64,000 bases of DNA from Pseudomonadota bacterium (GTDB lineage Bacteria > Pseudomonadota > Gammaproteobacteria > Burkholderiales > JAKAFK01), in contig JAKAFK010000013.1 in the NCBI GenBank assembly GCA_021817985.1, positions 1 to 64,000 of the forward strand. The letters are read 5' to 3'. The notes beneath the pieces are model-generated. The model saw only the letters and a program-made list of their open reading frames with translations. It ran no database searches and was not told the DNA's origin. Shown in pieces: positions 46,397 through 54,782 of this stretch; positions within the stretch are counted from its first letter, which is position 1, and the number at the start of each line of letters is the position of its first letter. The translations under genes were made by a program, and so were the position numbers.

Positions 46397-47242
46397 TCAA
46401 GCCGCACGCGCACCCGCCTCGATCCAGGCCAGCCATTCCGAAAACCCCTGCCCGCCGGTGGCCGAGACCTCGATGACCCCAAGGTGCGGGTTGATCTCCC
46501 GCGCATAGCCGATGCAGGCTTCCACATCGAAGCTCACATAGGGCAGGAGGTCGACCTTGTTCACAAGCATCAGGTCGGCGGCGTGGAACATGTCGGGGTA
46601 CTTGAGCGGCTTGTCCTCCCCCTCCGTGACCGAAAGGATGACGACCTTGTGGTCTTCTCCCAGATCGAAAGCCGCCGGGCAGACCAGGTTGCCGACGTTT
46701 TCGATGAAGAGCACCCCGCCCGCCTCGAGCGGCAGGCTCTGCAGCGCCCGGCCCACGCGATGGGCGTCCAGATGGCAGCCCTTGCCGGTATTGATCTGAA
46801 CGGCGGGCACCCCGGCGCCCCGGATGCGCTCGGCATCCCGGGAGCTCGCCTGATCGCCTTCGATCACCCAGGCCGGGATGCGGGACTTGAGCGCGGCCAG
46901 CGTACGCACGAGAAGGGTCGTCTTGCCCGCCCCCGGGCTCGACACCAAATTGAGCGCGAAGATGCCGTGGTGCTTGAGCTGCGCCCGATTGCGCCGCGCC
47001 TCGTCATTGTTGCGCCCCAGGATCTCCTGCTCGATCCGCAGGCGCTGCGTCGCGCCGAGACCGGGCTCGTGGGCCATCGCCAAGGGGCCGCAGACCTGCG
47101 CCGATGCGCCCTGGAACCCGCCCGCGCGCGCAGCCCGCGGCGCGGTTGCGAGCAACGGCCATCGCCGTTGCCCGTCAAGCGGCCGGTATCGAACCGCCTG
47201 GGCCTCGGGCACGCCGTGCCCGCATCCGCATGTCACGCACAC
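46397..47242 (-). CDS. hypB: HypB, nickel-inserting GTPase
   Basis: 281 residues. An N-terminal MCVTCGCGHG motif fits the high-affinity Ni site of E. coli HypB; then a G domain with P-loop SSPGAGKTTLL, switch ENVGNLVCP, and NKVDLLPYV. No long His-rich stretch, so storage of Ni is limited. GTG start 47242 abuts the hypA stop. Confidence 0.95.
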   Translation of the reverse strand: MCVTCGCGHGVPEAQAVRYRPLDGQRRWPLLATAPRAARAGGFQGASAQVCGPLAMAHEPGLGATQRLRIEQEILGRNNDEARRNRAQLKHHGIFALNLVSSPGAGKTTLLVRTLAALKSRIPAWVIEGDQASSRDAERIRGAGVPAVQINTGKGCHLDAHRVGRALQSLPLEAGGVLFIENVGNLVCPAAFDLGEDHKVVILSVTEGEDKPLKYPDMFHAADLMLVNKVDLLPYVSFDVEACIGYAREINPHLGVIEVSATGGQGFSEWLAWIEAGARAA

Positions 47243-47243
47243 G

Positions 47244-47585
47244 CTAACTGGCCTCCATCTCCAACACCTTGAGCTCGCTGCCGCGCGTGACTTGCACGCC
47301 AGGATGCCCGCACGCCGGACAGGCGTCGTAGCGCCTTGCCAGCGCGACGCGTCGACCGCAGCCCGTGCAGCGCCCGCTGCCCGGCACGGCAACCAGATTC
47401 ACGCGGGCCTCTTGCGCGATGCTGCCCGTCAGGACGACGCGCAAGGCCAGCCGCAGCGCCTCGCGGTCCACCCCTGCAAGCTCGCCGACCTCGATGGCAA
47501 TCCCCGTCACGCGATGAAGCCTGTGGACGCGCGCGGATTCCTCGACGATTCTGAGCACGCTCTCGGCCATGAAAAACTCGTGCAT
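47244..47585 (-). CDS. hypA: HypA, nickel metallochaperone
   Basis: 113 residues. The N-terminal MHEFFMAESVLRIVEES supplies His2 for Ni binding; the zinc site is CTGC...CPAC. It works with HypB to load Ni into the large subunit. First hyp gene, 25 bases after a diheme cytochrome gene in the same direction. Confidence 0.94.
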   Translation of the reverse strand: MHEFFMAESVLRIVEESARVHRLHRVTGIAIEVGELAGVDREALRLALRVVLTGSIAQEARVNLVAVPGSGRCTGCGRRVALARRYDACPACGHPGVQVTRGSELKVLEMEAS

Positions 47586-47610
47586 GCCGCTCCTTAGGCG
47601 GGGTGCCGGA

Positions 47611-48258
47611 TCACCGCGACGGCGCAGACGGTGGCGCCGCATGGCGCTGGAGAAAGCCGATGATGGCCTTGGCCGCGGCCTCGCCCGTCACGCTCTTGCC
47701 CATCCCCACTTCATACCGCCGCATCCGCGCGACGACGGCCGGCCATTGGGCGGCCGTGTGCTGGAGGGGGCTCGGCAGCGTGTGGCACTGGGCGCACGCC
47801 GCACTGAATGCGCGGCCCGCAGGCGAATTCAAGGAGATCTGTGGCGGCGTGGAGGCCTGCTTGCGGGCATACTTCTCGAGGTAGGCGGTGATGAGCGCCG
47901 ACTGCTGCGCGGTGGGCGACGAAAATTGCCCCATCATCCCCCCCATGCCCGCTTGTTCCATGGCCTGCATGCGCGCGTTCATGCGCGCCACCACGCTCGG
48001 CCACTGCGCCGCCGTGTGCAAGGAAGGACTGGGCGCCAAGTGGCATGCGCTGCAGAACTGCTCGAACAGGCGCGCCCCCTGGGAGCCGCGATCGGGGAGC
48101 AATCGCGGATCGATGCCCGGCGGGAACCCATTCGAATAGGCACCGCCCATCGGGCCCCCGTAGGGTCCGCCCATCATCTGCGCACCCGAGGCCAGGCTTA
48201 CCGCCACCAACCCGAGCGCCAAAGCGATCCTCGTCGAACGGTGGGCATGCGTGCTCAT
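47611..48258 (-). CDS. Periplasmic diheme cytochrome c
   Basis: 215 residues with a signal peptide (cleavage near ASGAQMM) and two haem motifs: CSACH near residue 69 and CAQCH about 87 residues later. Each is followed by a matching block (APSPSLHTAAQWPSVVARM and LPSPLQHTAAQWPAVVARM), showing internal duplication; a Met in each repeat may be the distal ligand. The first part is Gly/Met-rich. Its stop is 25 bases before hypA, so it may head the hydrogenase operon. Confidence 0.85.
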   Translation of the reverse strand: MSTHAHRSTRIALALGLVAVSLASGAQMMGGPYGGPMGGAYSNGFPPGIDPRLLPDRGSQGARLFEQFCSACHLAPSPSLHTAAQWPSVVARMNARMQAMEQAGMGGMMGQFSSPTAQQSALITAYLEKYARKQASTPPQISLNSPAGRAFSAACAQCHTLPSPLQHTAAQWPAVVARMRRYEVGMGKSVTGEAAAKAIIGFLQRHAAPPSAPSR

Positions 48259-48293
48259 AGGTCCCTCCCTGGTGTCGTGCGCCGCCCGATTCT

Positions 48294-48316
48294 CGTCGGG
48301 CCTGGAAGGCCCGACG
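48294..48316. other. Stable hairpin in the cytochrome c leader
   Basis: CGTCGGGCC (48294-48302), loop TGGAA, GGCCCGACG (48308-48316): nine perfect pairs. Lies 36-58 bases upstream of the cytochrome start on the minus strand; no T-run follows on either strand, so termination is unlikely. A minus-strand -10-like TATACT is at 48334-48329. Confidence 0.6.
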
Positions 48317-48510
48317 CTCCCATGAAGAAGTATAGACAAGGCCAGCGTGCCGGAGCGGCGCGCCAAGGGGGGGCAGCTTTGCCCGGGCATGGGCCAAACG
48401 GCGCTGGCATGACGTCGGCGCGGCAGCTATGCTTGACTCATCCTGACGGCCGATCCGGACAGCGCGCAGGCCCCCGCGACGACAGCCGCAGGTTTCCTTG
48501 CAGAGGCTTT

Positions 48511-49575
48511 ATGAACAGCGCTCAGCGCAGCCCCGGCCGGTCCGGATGGGAGGGGCGCGCCGCCCTCATCCTGGGCGGCACCCTCGCTGCGGTCTTGATC
48601 GGGTTCGCAAGCCCGGGCGCACTCGTCGTTTTCACCGCGGCCGTGTTCGCGGTCGGGCTTGATGGCGCCACCGCCTTCGCCTGCAAGTACAGCCGCTTGC
48701 CGAGGGTGCTGGGTCTTATCGCCACCGTGGTCATCCTGACCGCGGGGGTGGGCGCCATCCTTTGGCTCGGGGCCGTCAGCGCCGCGGCCCAAGCACCCGC
48801 CTTGCAGCAGGATCTCCAGCAATCGATCCGCACGCTGCAGCATCTCCTGCGCCAGGCGGGGCTGGGCGCGAGCGAACCGACGGGCGCAGAGCATTTGCTG
48901 GCCAAACTGCTCACGCACTTTGTCACGATCCAGGGCACGATCGCCGGCACCGCGAACTTTGCCGCCGATCTGCTGGTCATCCTGGTCGCCGGCCTCTACT
49001 TCGCGATAGGGCCCCGATGGTATGTGGAAACGCTGGTCAAGCTGTTTCCGCTCGCGCGGCGCACTCGCGTGCGGGAGGTACTGGGCGCGATGGGCAACGC
49101 CTTGCGCCTGTGGCTGGCGGGGCGCCTTGCGGCGATGCTTTTGGTGGGGGTGGGCTCGGGCGTCGGGATGGCGATCCTGAACATCAGGCTGCCCGTGCTG
49201 CTCGGATTCATCGCCGGTACGCTCACCTTCATCCCCTACCTCGGGATGGTGATCGCCCTGATCCCGGCCGCGCTCATCGCCCTCCTCACCGGACCGGCGA
49301 GCGCCCTCTACGTGGTCCTACTCTACCTGGGCATCCACCTCCTCGAGGGTTACGTCCTGACCCCGATGATCCAGCAGGAGACCGTCGACCTTGCCCCGGG
49401 TTGGCTCATCGTGGCGCAGACGTTCGGATTTCTGCTCGCCGGCCTATTCGGCGCCACCATGGCCACGCCGGCCGCCATCGTCGCGACCGTCGCCGTCCAG
49501 ATGCTCTACGTCCAGGACCTCCTCGGAGACCACGTGCACATCCTGGGGCGCCGGAAGCCCAAGACGATGCCTTGA
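48511..49575 (+). CDS. AI-2E transporter/PerM family membrane protein
   Basis: 354 residues with about eight membrane segments. The family block near the C-terminus is FIPYLGMVIALIPAALIALL followed by HLLEGYVLTPMIQQETVDLA and FGATMATPAAIV. Members include TqsA and PerM permeases and Na+/H+ antiporters; substrate cannot be called. Divergent from the cytochrome-hydrogenase operon. Confidence 0.85.
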   Translation: MNSAQRSPGRSGWEGRAALILGGTLAAVLIGFASPGALVVFTAAVFAVGLDGATAFACKYSRLPRVLGLIATVVILTAGVGAILWLGAVSAAAQAPALQQDLQQSIRTLQHLLRQAGLGASEPTGAEHLLAKLLTHFVTIQGTIAGTANFAADLLVILVAGLYFAIGPRWYVETLVKLFPLARRTRVREVLGAMGNALRLWLAGRLAAMLLVGVGSGVGMAILNIRLPVLLGFIAGTLTFIPYLGMVIALIPAALIALLTGPASALYVVLLYLGIHLLEGYVLTPMIQQETVDLAPGWLIVAQTFGFLLAGLFGATMATPAAIVATVAVQMLYVQDLLGDHVHILGRRKPKTMP

Positions 49576-49633
49576 GGCCCTGGGACGGGGTGGTCCGCGC
49601 CGGGGGAAACCCGCCTCCGGCGACGGAGGGCGA

Positions 49634-49662
49634 TGGACGGCGCAAAGGCATCTGTCTAAAAT
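49634..49662 (+). promoter_or_regulatory. Candidate ppsA promoter
   Basis: -35 TGGACG (49634-49639), 17-base spacer, -10 TAAAAT (49657-49662). About 40 bases upstream of the start codon; a GAGGAG ribosome site is at 49689-49694. Confidence 0.45.
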
Positions 49663-49701
49663 GAGACTAGAGGCCTATCGGCGAGCCCGAGGAGTAAGCG
49701 C

Positions 49702-52131
49702 ATGCAAAATAAGAACAACTATATCCGCTTTTTCAGCGAAATCGTGATCGACGACGTGCCCTTGGTCGGCGGCAAGAATGCGTCCTTGGGCGAGATGTAC
49801 CGGGAACTCACGCCCAAGGGCGTGAAGGTCCCCAACGGGTTCGCCATCACCGCCGATGCCTATCGCTACGTGCTCGAGAGCGCCGGGGCCGTGGCCCGTT
49901 TGCACGAGACGCTGGACGGGCTCGACCCGGAAGACGTCACCGATCTCGCGGCGCGCGGCGCGCGCGCGCGGGACATCGTGTACGGGTCGCCGCTGCCGGC
50001 CGACTTGAAGGCGCAGATCCGGGCCGCCTATCTCCGGCTGCAGGCCGAATACGGGCCGGACGTGAGCGTCGCGGTACGCAGCTCCGCCACCGCCGAGGAC
50101 CTGCCGACCGCAAGCTTCGCCGGCCAGCAGGACACCTTCCTCAACGTACGCGGCGAAGAACGCCTGATGGACGCCTGCCGGCGCTGCTTCGCGAGCCTCT
50201 TCACCGATCGCGCCATCCATTACCGCATCGATCAGGGCTTCGATCACTTCAAGGTCGCCTTGTCCATCGGCATCATGAAAATGGTGCGCTCGGACCTCGC
50301 CGCGAGCGGGGTCATGTTCTCGCTCGACACCGAATCCGGCTTCAGCGACGTCGTGTTCATCACGGCGGCGTACGGCCTCGGCGAGAACGTGGTGCAAGGC
50401 GCGGTGGACCCCGACGAATTCTATGTGTTCAAGCCGACCTTTGCGCAGGGCCATCGGACCGTCCTGCGCCGCGCGCTGGGGAGCAAGAAGATCAAAATGG
50501 TCTATGCTGAGGGCGGCACGCGTGAAGCCACCCACAACATCCCCACGCCCAATCCGGACCGCAGCCGGTATTGCATCACCGATGAAGATGTCATGCGGCT
50601 GGCCGACTATGCGCTGACGGTCGAGGCGCATTACAGCGCCAAGGCGGGCCGCGCGAGGCCGATGGACATGGAATGGGCCAAGGACGGGCTGGACGGCCAC
50701 CTCTATATGGTGCAGGCGAGACCGGAGACGGTCGCCTCGCAAAGGCAAGGCACGCTGCTGGAGCGCTACGAGCTCACGGGCACGGGCCCCGTGCTGGCGA
50801 CCGGCCGCTCGGTGGGCGAGAAAATCGCCGTCGGGCCCGCGCATGTCATCCCGAGCGTCGCCCACCTGGCCGATTTCCGGCCCGGCGAGGTGCTCGTCGC
50901 CGACACCACGACGCCGGACTGGGAGCCCGTCATGAAACACGCCGCGGCGATCGTAACCAATCGCGGCGGACGAACCTGCCATGCCGCCATCGTCGCGCGC
51001 GAGCTCGGGATCCCCGCGGTCGTCGGCGCCGACGTGGCGACCACGCAGCTCACCACCGGGGAGACGGTGACGGTCTCCTGTGCGGAAGGCGACCAGGGAA
51101 GGATCTACCGCGGCGAAGTCCCCTTCGAAGTGCGCCGCACGGACCTCAAGGATCTGCCGCGGCCGGCCACCCGCATCATGATCAACCTGGGCAACCCGGA
51201 ACTCGCCTTCAAGACGAGCTTCCTGCCCAACGACGGCGTCGGGCTCGCGCGGATGGAATTCATCATCAACGAGTACATCAAGGTCCACCCGATGGCCCTC
51301 GTCCATCCCGAACGGGTGCAAGACAAGGCCGAACGCGCCGCCATCGCCCGTCTGTCGGCGGGCCATGCCCGCCCCACGGACTTTTTTGTGGAACGGCTGT
51401 CGGAAGGTGTTGGCACCATCGCCGCCGCGTTCTACCCCAAACCCGTGGTGGTGCGGATGTCCGACTTCAAGACCAACGAGTATGCCACGCTCATCGGCGG
51501 CCGCTGGTTCGAGCCTGGGGAGGCCAATCCCATGCTGGGCTTCCGGGGTGCCGCTCGCTATGCCCATCCGGCGTATGCCGAGGGCTTCGCCCTCGAGTGC
51601 ACGGCGATGAAGCGCGTGCGCGACGAGATGGGACTCGCCAACGTGCGCCTCATGATCCCGTTTTGCCGTCGCGTGCCGGAAGCGGAACAGGTCCTGCGCC
51701 GGATGGCGGAACTGGGCCTGGCGCGCGGCGAGAACGGCCTCGAGATCTACGTCATGTGCGAAATCCCCAACAACGTCATCCAGATCGACGCCTTCGCCCG
51801 CCATTTCGACGGCTTCTCGATCGGGTCCAACGACTTGACGCAGCTCACGCTGGGCGTTGACCGCGACTCCGAGATCGTCGCCTTCGACTATGATGAGCGG
51901 GACGAAGGCGTGAAGACGATGATCCGCCTCGCCGTCGAGGGGTGCCGCCGCAACGGCCGCCATTCCGGGCTTTGCGGCCAGGCGCCCTCGGACTATCCTG
52001 AAATGGCGGAATACTTGGTCGAGGTGGGCATCGATTCCATGAGCCTCAATCCCGATACCGTCATCAAGACCACGCTGCATGTCCTGGAGGTCGAGAAGCG
52101 CCTCGGCCGCAAGCCGCGAGAGCGCGCGTGA
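49702..52131 (+). CDS. ppsA: PpsA, phosphoenolpyruvate synthase
   Basis: 809 residues. Converts pyruvate and ATP to PEP, AMP and phosphate, for gluconeogenesis. The N-terminal ATP-grasp domain has VGGKNASLGEMYRELTPKG and VAVRSSATAEDLPTASFAGQ; the phosphohistidine is in NRGGRTCHAAIVARELGIP; the C-terminal PEP domain ends with GSNDLTQLTLGVDRD and CGQAPSDYPEMAEYLVE. Length separates it from PPDK (about 880). Two bases from the GTG alternative of gpmI. Confidence 0.95.
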   Translation: MQNKNNYIRFFSEIVIDDVPLVGGKNASLGEMYRELTPKGVKVPNGFAITADAYRYVLESAGAVARLHETLDGLDPEDVTDLAARGARARDIVYGSPLPADLKAQIRAAYLRLQAEYGPDVSVAVRSSATAEDLPTASFAGQQDTFLNVRGEERLMDACRRCFASLFTDRAIHYRIDQGFDHFKVALSIGIMKMVRSDLAASGVMFSLDTESGFSDVVFITAAYGLGENVVQGAVDPDEFYVFKPTFAQGHRTVLRRALGSKKIKMVYAEGGTREATHNIPTPNPDRSRYCITDEDVMRLADYALTVEAHYSAKAGRARPMDMEWAKDGLDGHLYMVQARPETVASQRQGTLLERYELTGTGPVLATGRSVGEKIAVGPAHVIPSVAHLADFRPGEVLVADTTTPDWEPVMKHAAAIVTNRGGRTCHAAIVARELGIPAVVGADVATTQLTTGETVTVSCAEGDQGRIYRGEVPFEVRRTDLKDLPRPATRIMINLGNPELAFKTSFLPNDGVGLARMEFIINEYIKVHPMALVHPERVQDKAERAAIARLSAGHARPTDFFVERLSEGVGTIAAAFYPKPVVVRMSDFKTNEYATLIGGRWFEPGEANPMLGFRGAARYAHPAYAEGFALECTAMKRVRDEMGLANVRLMIPFCRRVPEAEQVLRRMAELGLARGENGLEIYVMCEIPNNVIQIDAFARHFDGFSIGSNDLTQLTLGVDRDSEIVAFDYDERDEGVKTMIRLAVEGCRRNGRHSGLCGQAPSDYPEMAEYLVEVGIDSMSLNPDTVIKTTLHVLEVEKRLGRKPRERA

Positions 52132-52172
52132 GACGGCTCGCGGAAGACGCCGTCGGCCAACCCACCCTGCCC

Positions 52173-53714
52173 ATGAACACGAAACCCGTTCTCCTGATGA
52201 TCTTCGACGGCTTCGGCATCAATCCAAGCCGCGTCAACAATGCCTGGGCGCAAGCTCGTACCCCGCACCTGGACTACTATTTCGCGAATCACCCTCATAC
52301 CAGCCTGCAGACCTCGGGGCTGGCCGTCGGCCTACCCGACGGCCAGTTCGGCAGCTCGGAGGTGGGGCACCTCACCATGGGCGCAGGCCGCATCCTCCAG
52401 CAGGATCTCCTGCGCGTCCACGAGGCGATCGTCTCCGGCGCCCTCGCCCGGAATCCGGTGTGGACGCAGCTGCTCAAAGGCGCGCGCCGCCTGCATCTCA
52501 TCGGCATGGTGTCCGACGGCGGCGTGCATTCGCATATCGACCACCTCGTCGGCTTGCTCGACACGGTGGCGGCAGCCGGCGTCGAGCCGATCGTCCACAT
52601 GATCACCGATGGGCGGGACACGCCACCGCGCGCAGCCAGCGCCTATGCGGAGCGCATCGAGGCCGTCCTCGCGCGCCTGGGGCGCGGGCACATCGCCACG
52701 GTGAGCGGCCGATATTGCGCGATGGACCGTATCGCCCACTGGGATCGCACGGAGAAGGCCTGGGCGGCCATGATCCTGGGGCAGGGGCTGCGCGCCGACA
52801 GCGCGAAAGGCGCGATCGAGGCCGCCTATGCCCGCGGCGAAGGCGACGAATTCATCCTGCCGACGGTCGTGGGCGAGCCGGCGTCCTCGATCATCGGCCC
52901 CGACGAGCCGGTCCTGTTCTTCAACTTCCGCAGCGACCGCATGCGCCAGATTTCCGCGGCCATCGGCCTCGAGTCCTTCGACGCGTTCGCGCGGGGGGAT
53001 GCGGGCATCCGCAGAGTCGTCACGCTGACGCGCTACGACGCCAAGCTGCCGTTTCCCGTCCTCTTCACCCCCGAATTCCCTGAGCACGGGCTGGCGCAGG
53101 TGCTGAGCGAGGCGGGCCTGCGCCAGTTCCATTGCGCGGAGACGGAGAAATATCCCCACGTGACGTATTTCTTCAATGGCGGCCGCGAAGAGCCCTTCCC
53201 GGGCGAGGAACGGGCCATCATTGCCTCGCCGCGCATCGCCACCTACGACCTCAAGCCGGACATGAGCGCCCCTCTCGTCGCCGAGCGCGTCATCCAGGCG
53301 ATCGAAGAAGAGGCCTACGCGTTCATCCTCGTCAATTTCGCCAACGCAGACATGGTGGGCCACACCGCCAATCCGACTGCCATCGTCCGTGCGGTGGAAA
53401 CGCTCGATCTGCAAAGCCACCGGGTCATCCGCGCGGCGAGTGCGCGCGGCTACCGGGTCATCCTCACGGCCGACCATGGAAACTGTGAGGAAATGATCGA
53501 CCCCGAAACCGGCGAACCCAACACCCAACACACCCTCTATCCGGTACCCTTCCTGCTGATCGGCGTGCCGAGCGCGCATCTGGGGCACGGCCGGGGGCTT
53601 GCGGACGTGGCGCCGACCGTCCTCGATCTGCTGGGCATCGACAAACCTTCGGTGATGACCGGACACAGCTTGCTGCTCAAACCGGGCCTCGAACTGCCTT
53701 CCGGCGGCTCCTGA
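52173..53714 (+). CDS. gpmI: GpmI, cofactor-independent phosphoglycerate mutase
   Basis: 513 residues, Mn-dependent alkaline-phosphatase fold. The N-terminal metal motif is VLLMIFDGFG and the phosphoserine lies in QFGSSEVGHLTMGAGR (GSSEVGH in place of the common GNSEVGH). TDGRDTPP, FFNFRSDRMRQ, and NFANADMVGHT plus TADHGNCEEM are present. ATG 52173 fits the family; a GTG at 52128 overlapping ppsA would add 15 residues. With ppsA it makes a gluconeogenic unit. Confidence 0.94.
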   Translation: MNTKPVLLMIFDGFGINPSRVNNAWAQARTPHLDYYFANHPHTSLQTSGLAVGLPDGQFGSSEVGHLTMGAGRILQQDLLRVHEAIVSGALARNPVWTQLLKGARRLHLIGMVSDGGVHSHIDHLVGLLDTVAAAGVEPIVHMITDGRDTPPRAASAYAERIEAVLARLGRGHIATVSGRYCAMDRIAHWDRTEKAWAAMILGQGLRADSAKGAIEAAYARGEGDEFILPTVVGEPASSIIGPDEPVLFFNFRSDRMRQISAAIGLESFDAFARGDAGIRRVVTLTRYDAKLPFPVLFTPEFPEHGLAQVLSEAGLRQFHCAETEKYPHVTYFFNGGREEPFPGEERAIIASPRIATYDLKPDMSAPLVAERVIQAIEEEAYAFILVNFANADMVGHTANPTAIVRAVETLDLQSHRVIRAASARGYRVILTADHGNCEEMIDPETGEPNTQHTLYPVPFLLIGVPSAHLGHGRGLADVAPTVLDLLGIDKPSVMTGHSLLLKPGLELPSGGS

Positions 53715-53750
53715 GATCCCGCCACGGCCACCCCGGGAGACATCGTTGCC

Positions 53751-54698
53751 ATGAAAAGCCCGCTCTCGGCGATCTTGGGCCCGCGCCTCGCCGCCATCGT
53801 GGCGCGGGCCCGCGCGCTTGGGCCGATCCCGATGGCCGTGGTCGACGCGGCCGAGGAGCATGTGCTGGCCGGCGCGATCGAGGCGGCCGCCAGCGGCCTC
53901 ATCCAGCCGACCCTGGTCGGGCAACGCCGCTCGATCGAGGCCCTTTGGCAGGAACAGCGTCTGGCCGGCGAACCCTTCCCGATCATCGAGGCCGATTCGC
54001 AGGTCGACGCCGCGGAGAAGGCCGTCGCGGAGGTCCTGGCCGGGCGCGCCCAAGCACTGATGAAGGGCTGGATCCACACCGACATCCTGATGCATCCGGT
54101 CCTCGCGCACCTGCGCGCCGGCCGACGGGTCAGCCACGTCTTCGTGGCGGAACTCGCCACCTACCATAAGCTTTTGTTCGTGACGGATGCCGCCATCAAC
54201 ATCGAGCCCGACCTGGCGACCAAGGCGGCGATCGTGCAAAACGCCGTCGACCTCGCCCGCCTGCTCGGCATCGAGCGGCCCAAGGTCGCGGCCTTGTCGG
54301 CCGTGGAAGTCGTGCAACCCACGATCCGTTCGACGATCGATGCCGCCTGCCTGAGCAAGATGGCCGAGCGCGGGCAGATCGCGCACGCCTTCGTCGACGG
54401 GCCCCTGGCATTCGATAACGCGATCTCCAAGGAGGCCGCCCGCATCAAGCAGATCGACAGCCCGGTCGCCGGCGACGTCGACATTCTGCTCGCGCCCGAT
54501 CTGGCCGCCGGCAACATCCTCGCCAAGGACCTGGAATATCTCGCCAAGGCCACGCTGGCAGGCGTCGTGGTCGGGGCGACGGTGCCCATCGTCTTGCCTT
54601 CGCGCTCAGACCCCCCGGCGGCCCGGCTCGCCTCCTGCGCGGTTGCCCTCCTGGTGGGGCGGGAGTGGGACCGCGTGGCCGGCGGCGCCCCCGCGTAG
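53751..54698 (+). CDS. Phosphate acetyl/butyryltransferase family protein
   Basis: 315 residues with the PTA_PTB fold: LMKGWIHTDILMHPVLAHLR, RVSHVFVAELATYHKLLFVT, DAAINIEPDLATKAAIV, VAALSAVEVVQPTI, GPLAFDNAISKEAA and the C-terminal GNILAKDLEYLAKATLAG. It should swap CoA for phosphate on a short-chain acyl-CoA; acetyl versus butyryl cannot be told. No acetate kinase is beside it. Confidence 0.87.
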   Translation: MKSPLSAILGPRLAAIVARARALGPIPMAVVDAAEEHVLAGAIEAAASGLIQPTLVGQRRSIEALWQEQRLAGEPFPIIEADSQVDAAEKAVAEVLAGRAQALMKGWIHTDILMHPVLAHLRAGRRVSHVFVAELATYHKLLFVTDAAINIEPDLATKAAIVQNAVDLARLLGIERPKVAALSAVEVVQPTIRSTIDAACLSKMAERGQIAHAFVDGPLAFDNAISKEAARIKQIDSPVAGDVDILLAPDLAAGNILAKDLEYLAKATLAGVVVGATVPIVLPSRSDPPAARLASCAVALLVGREWDRVAGGAPA

Positions 54699-54782
54699 CC
54701 CGATGGTGTCGACCCCGACGGGCGAAGCCTCTAGCATTCCATTACAATAGCGGGTTCTCCTGCCATCATTTCCGGTCCGAGC

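Noticed and set aside
48335-48420. Possible sigma54 promoter upstream of the cytochrome c gene
   Set aside because: A GG is followed ten bases later by TT, not the required GC, so the -24/-12 pattern fails.
49675-54386. Long minus-strand frames opposite ppsA and gpmI
   Set aside because: Low-complexity translations rich in His, Asp and Gly; the plus-strand enzymes are clear.
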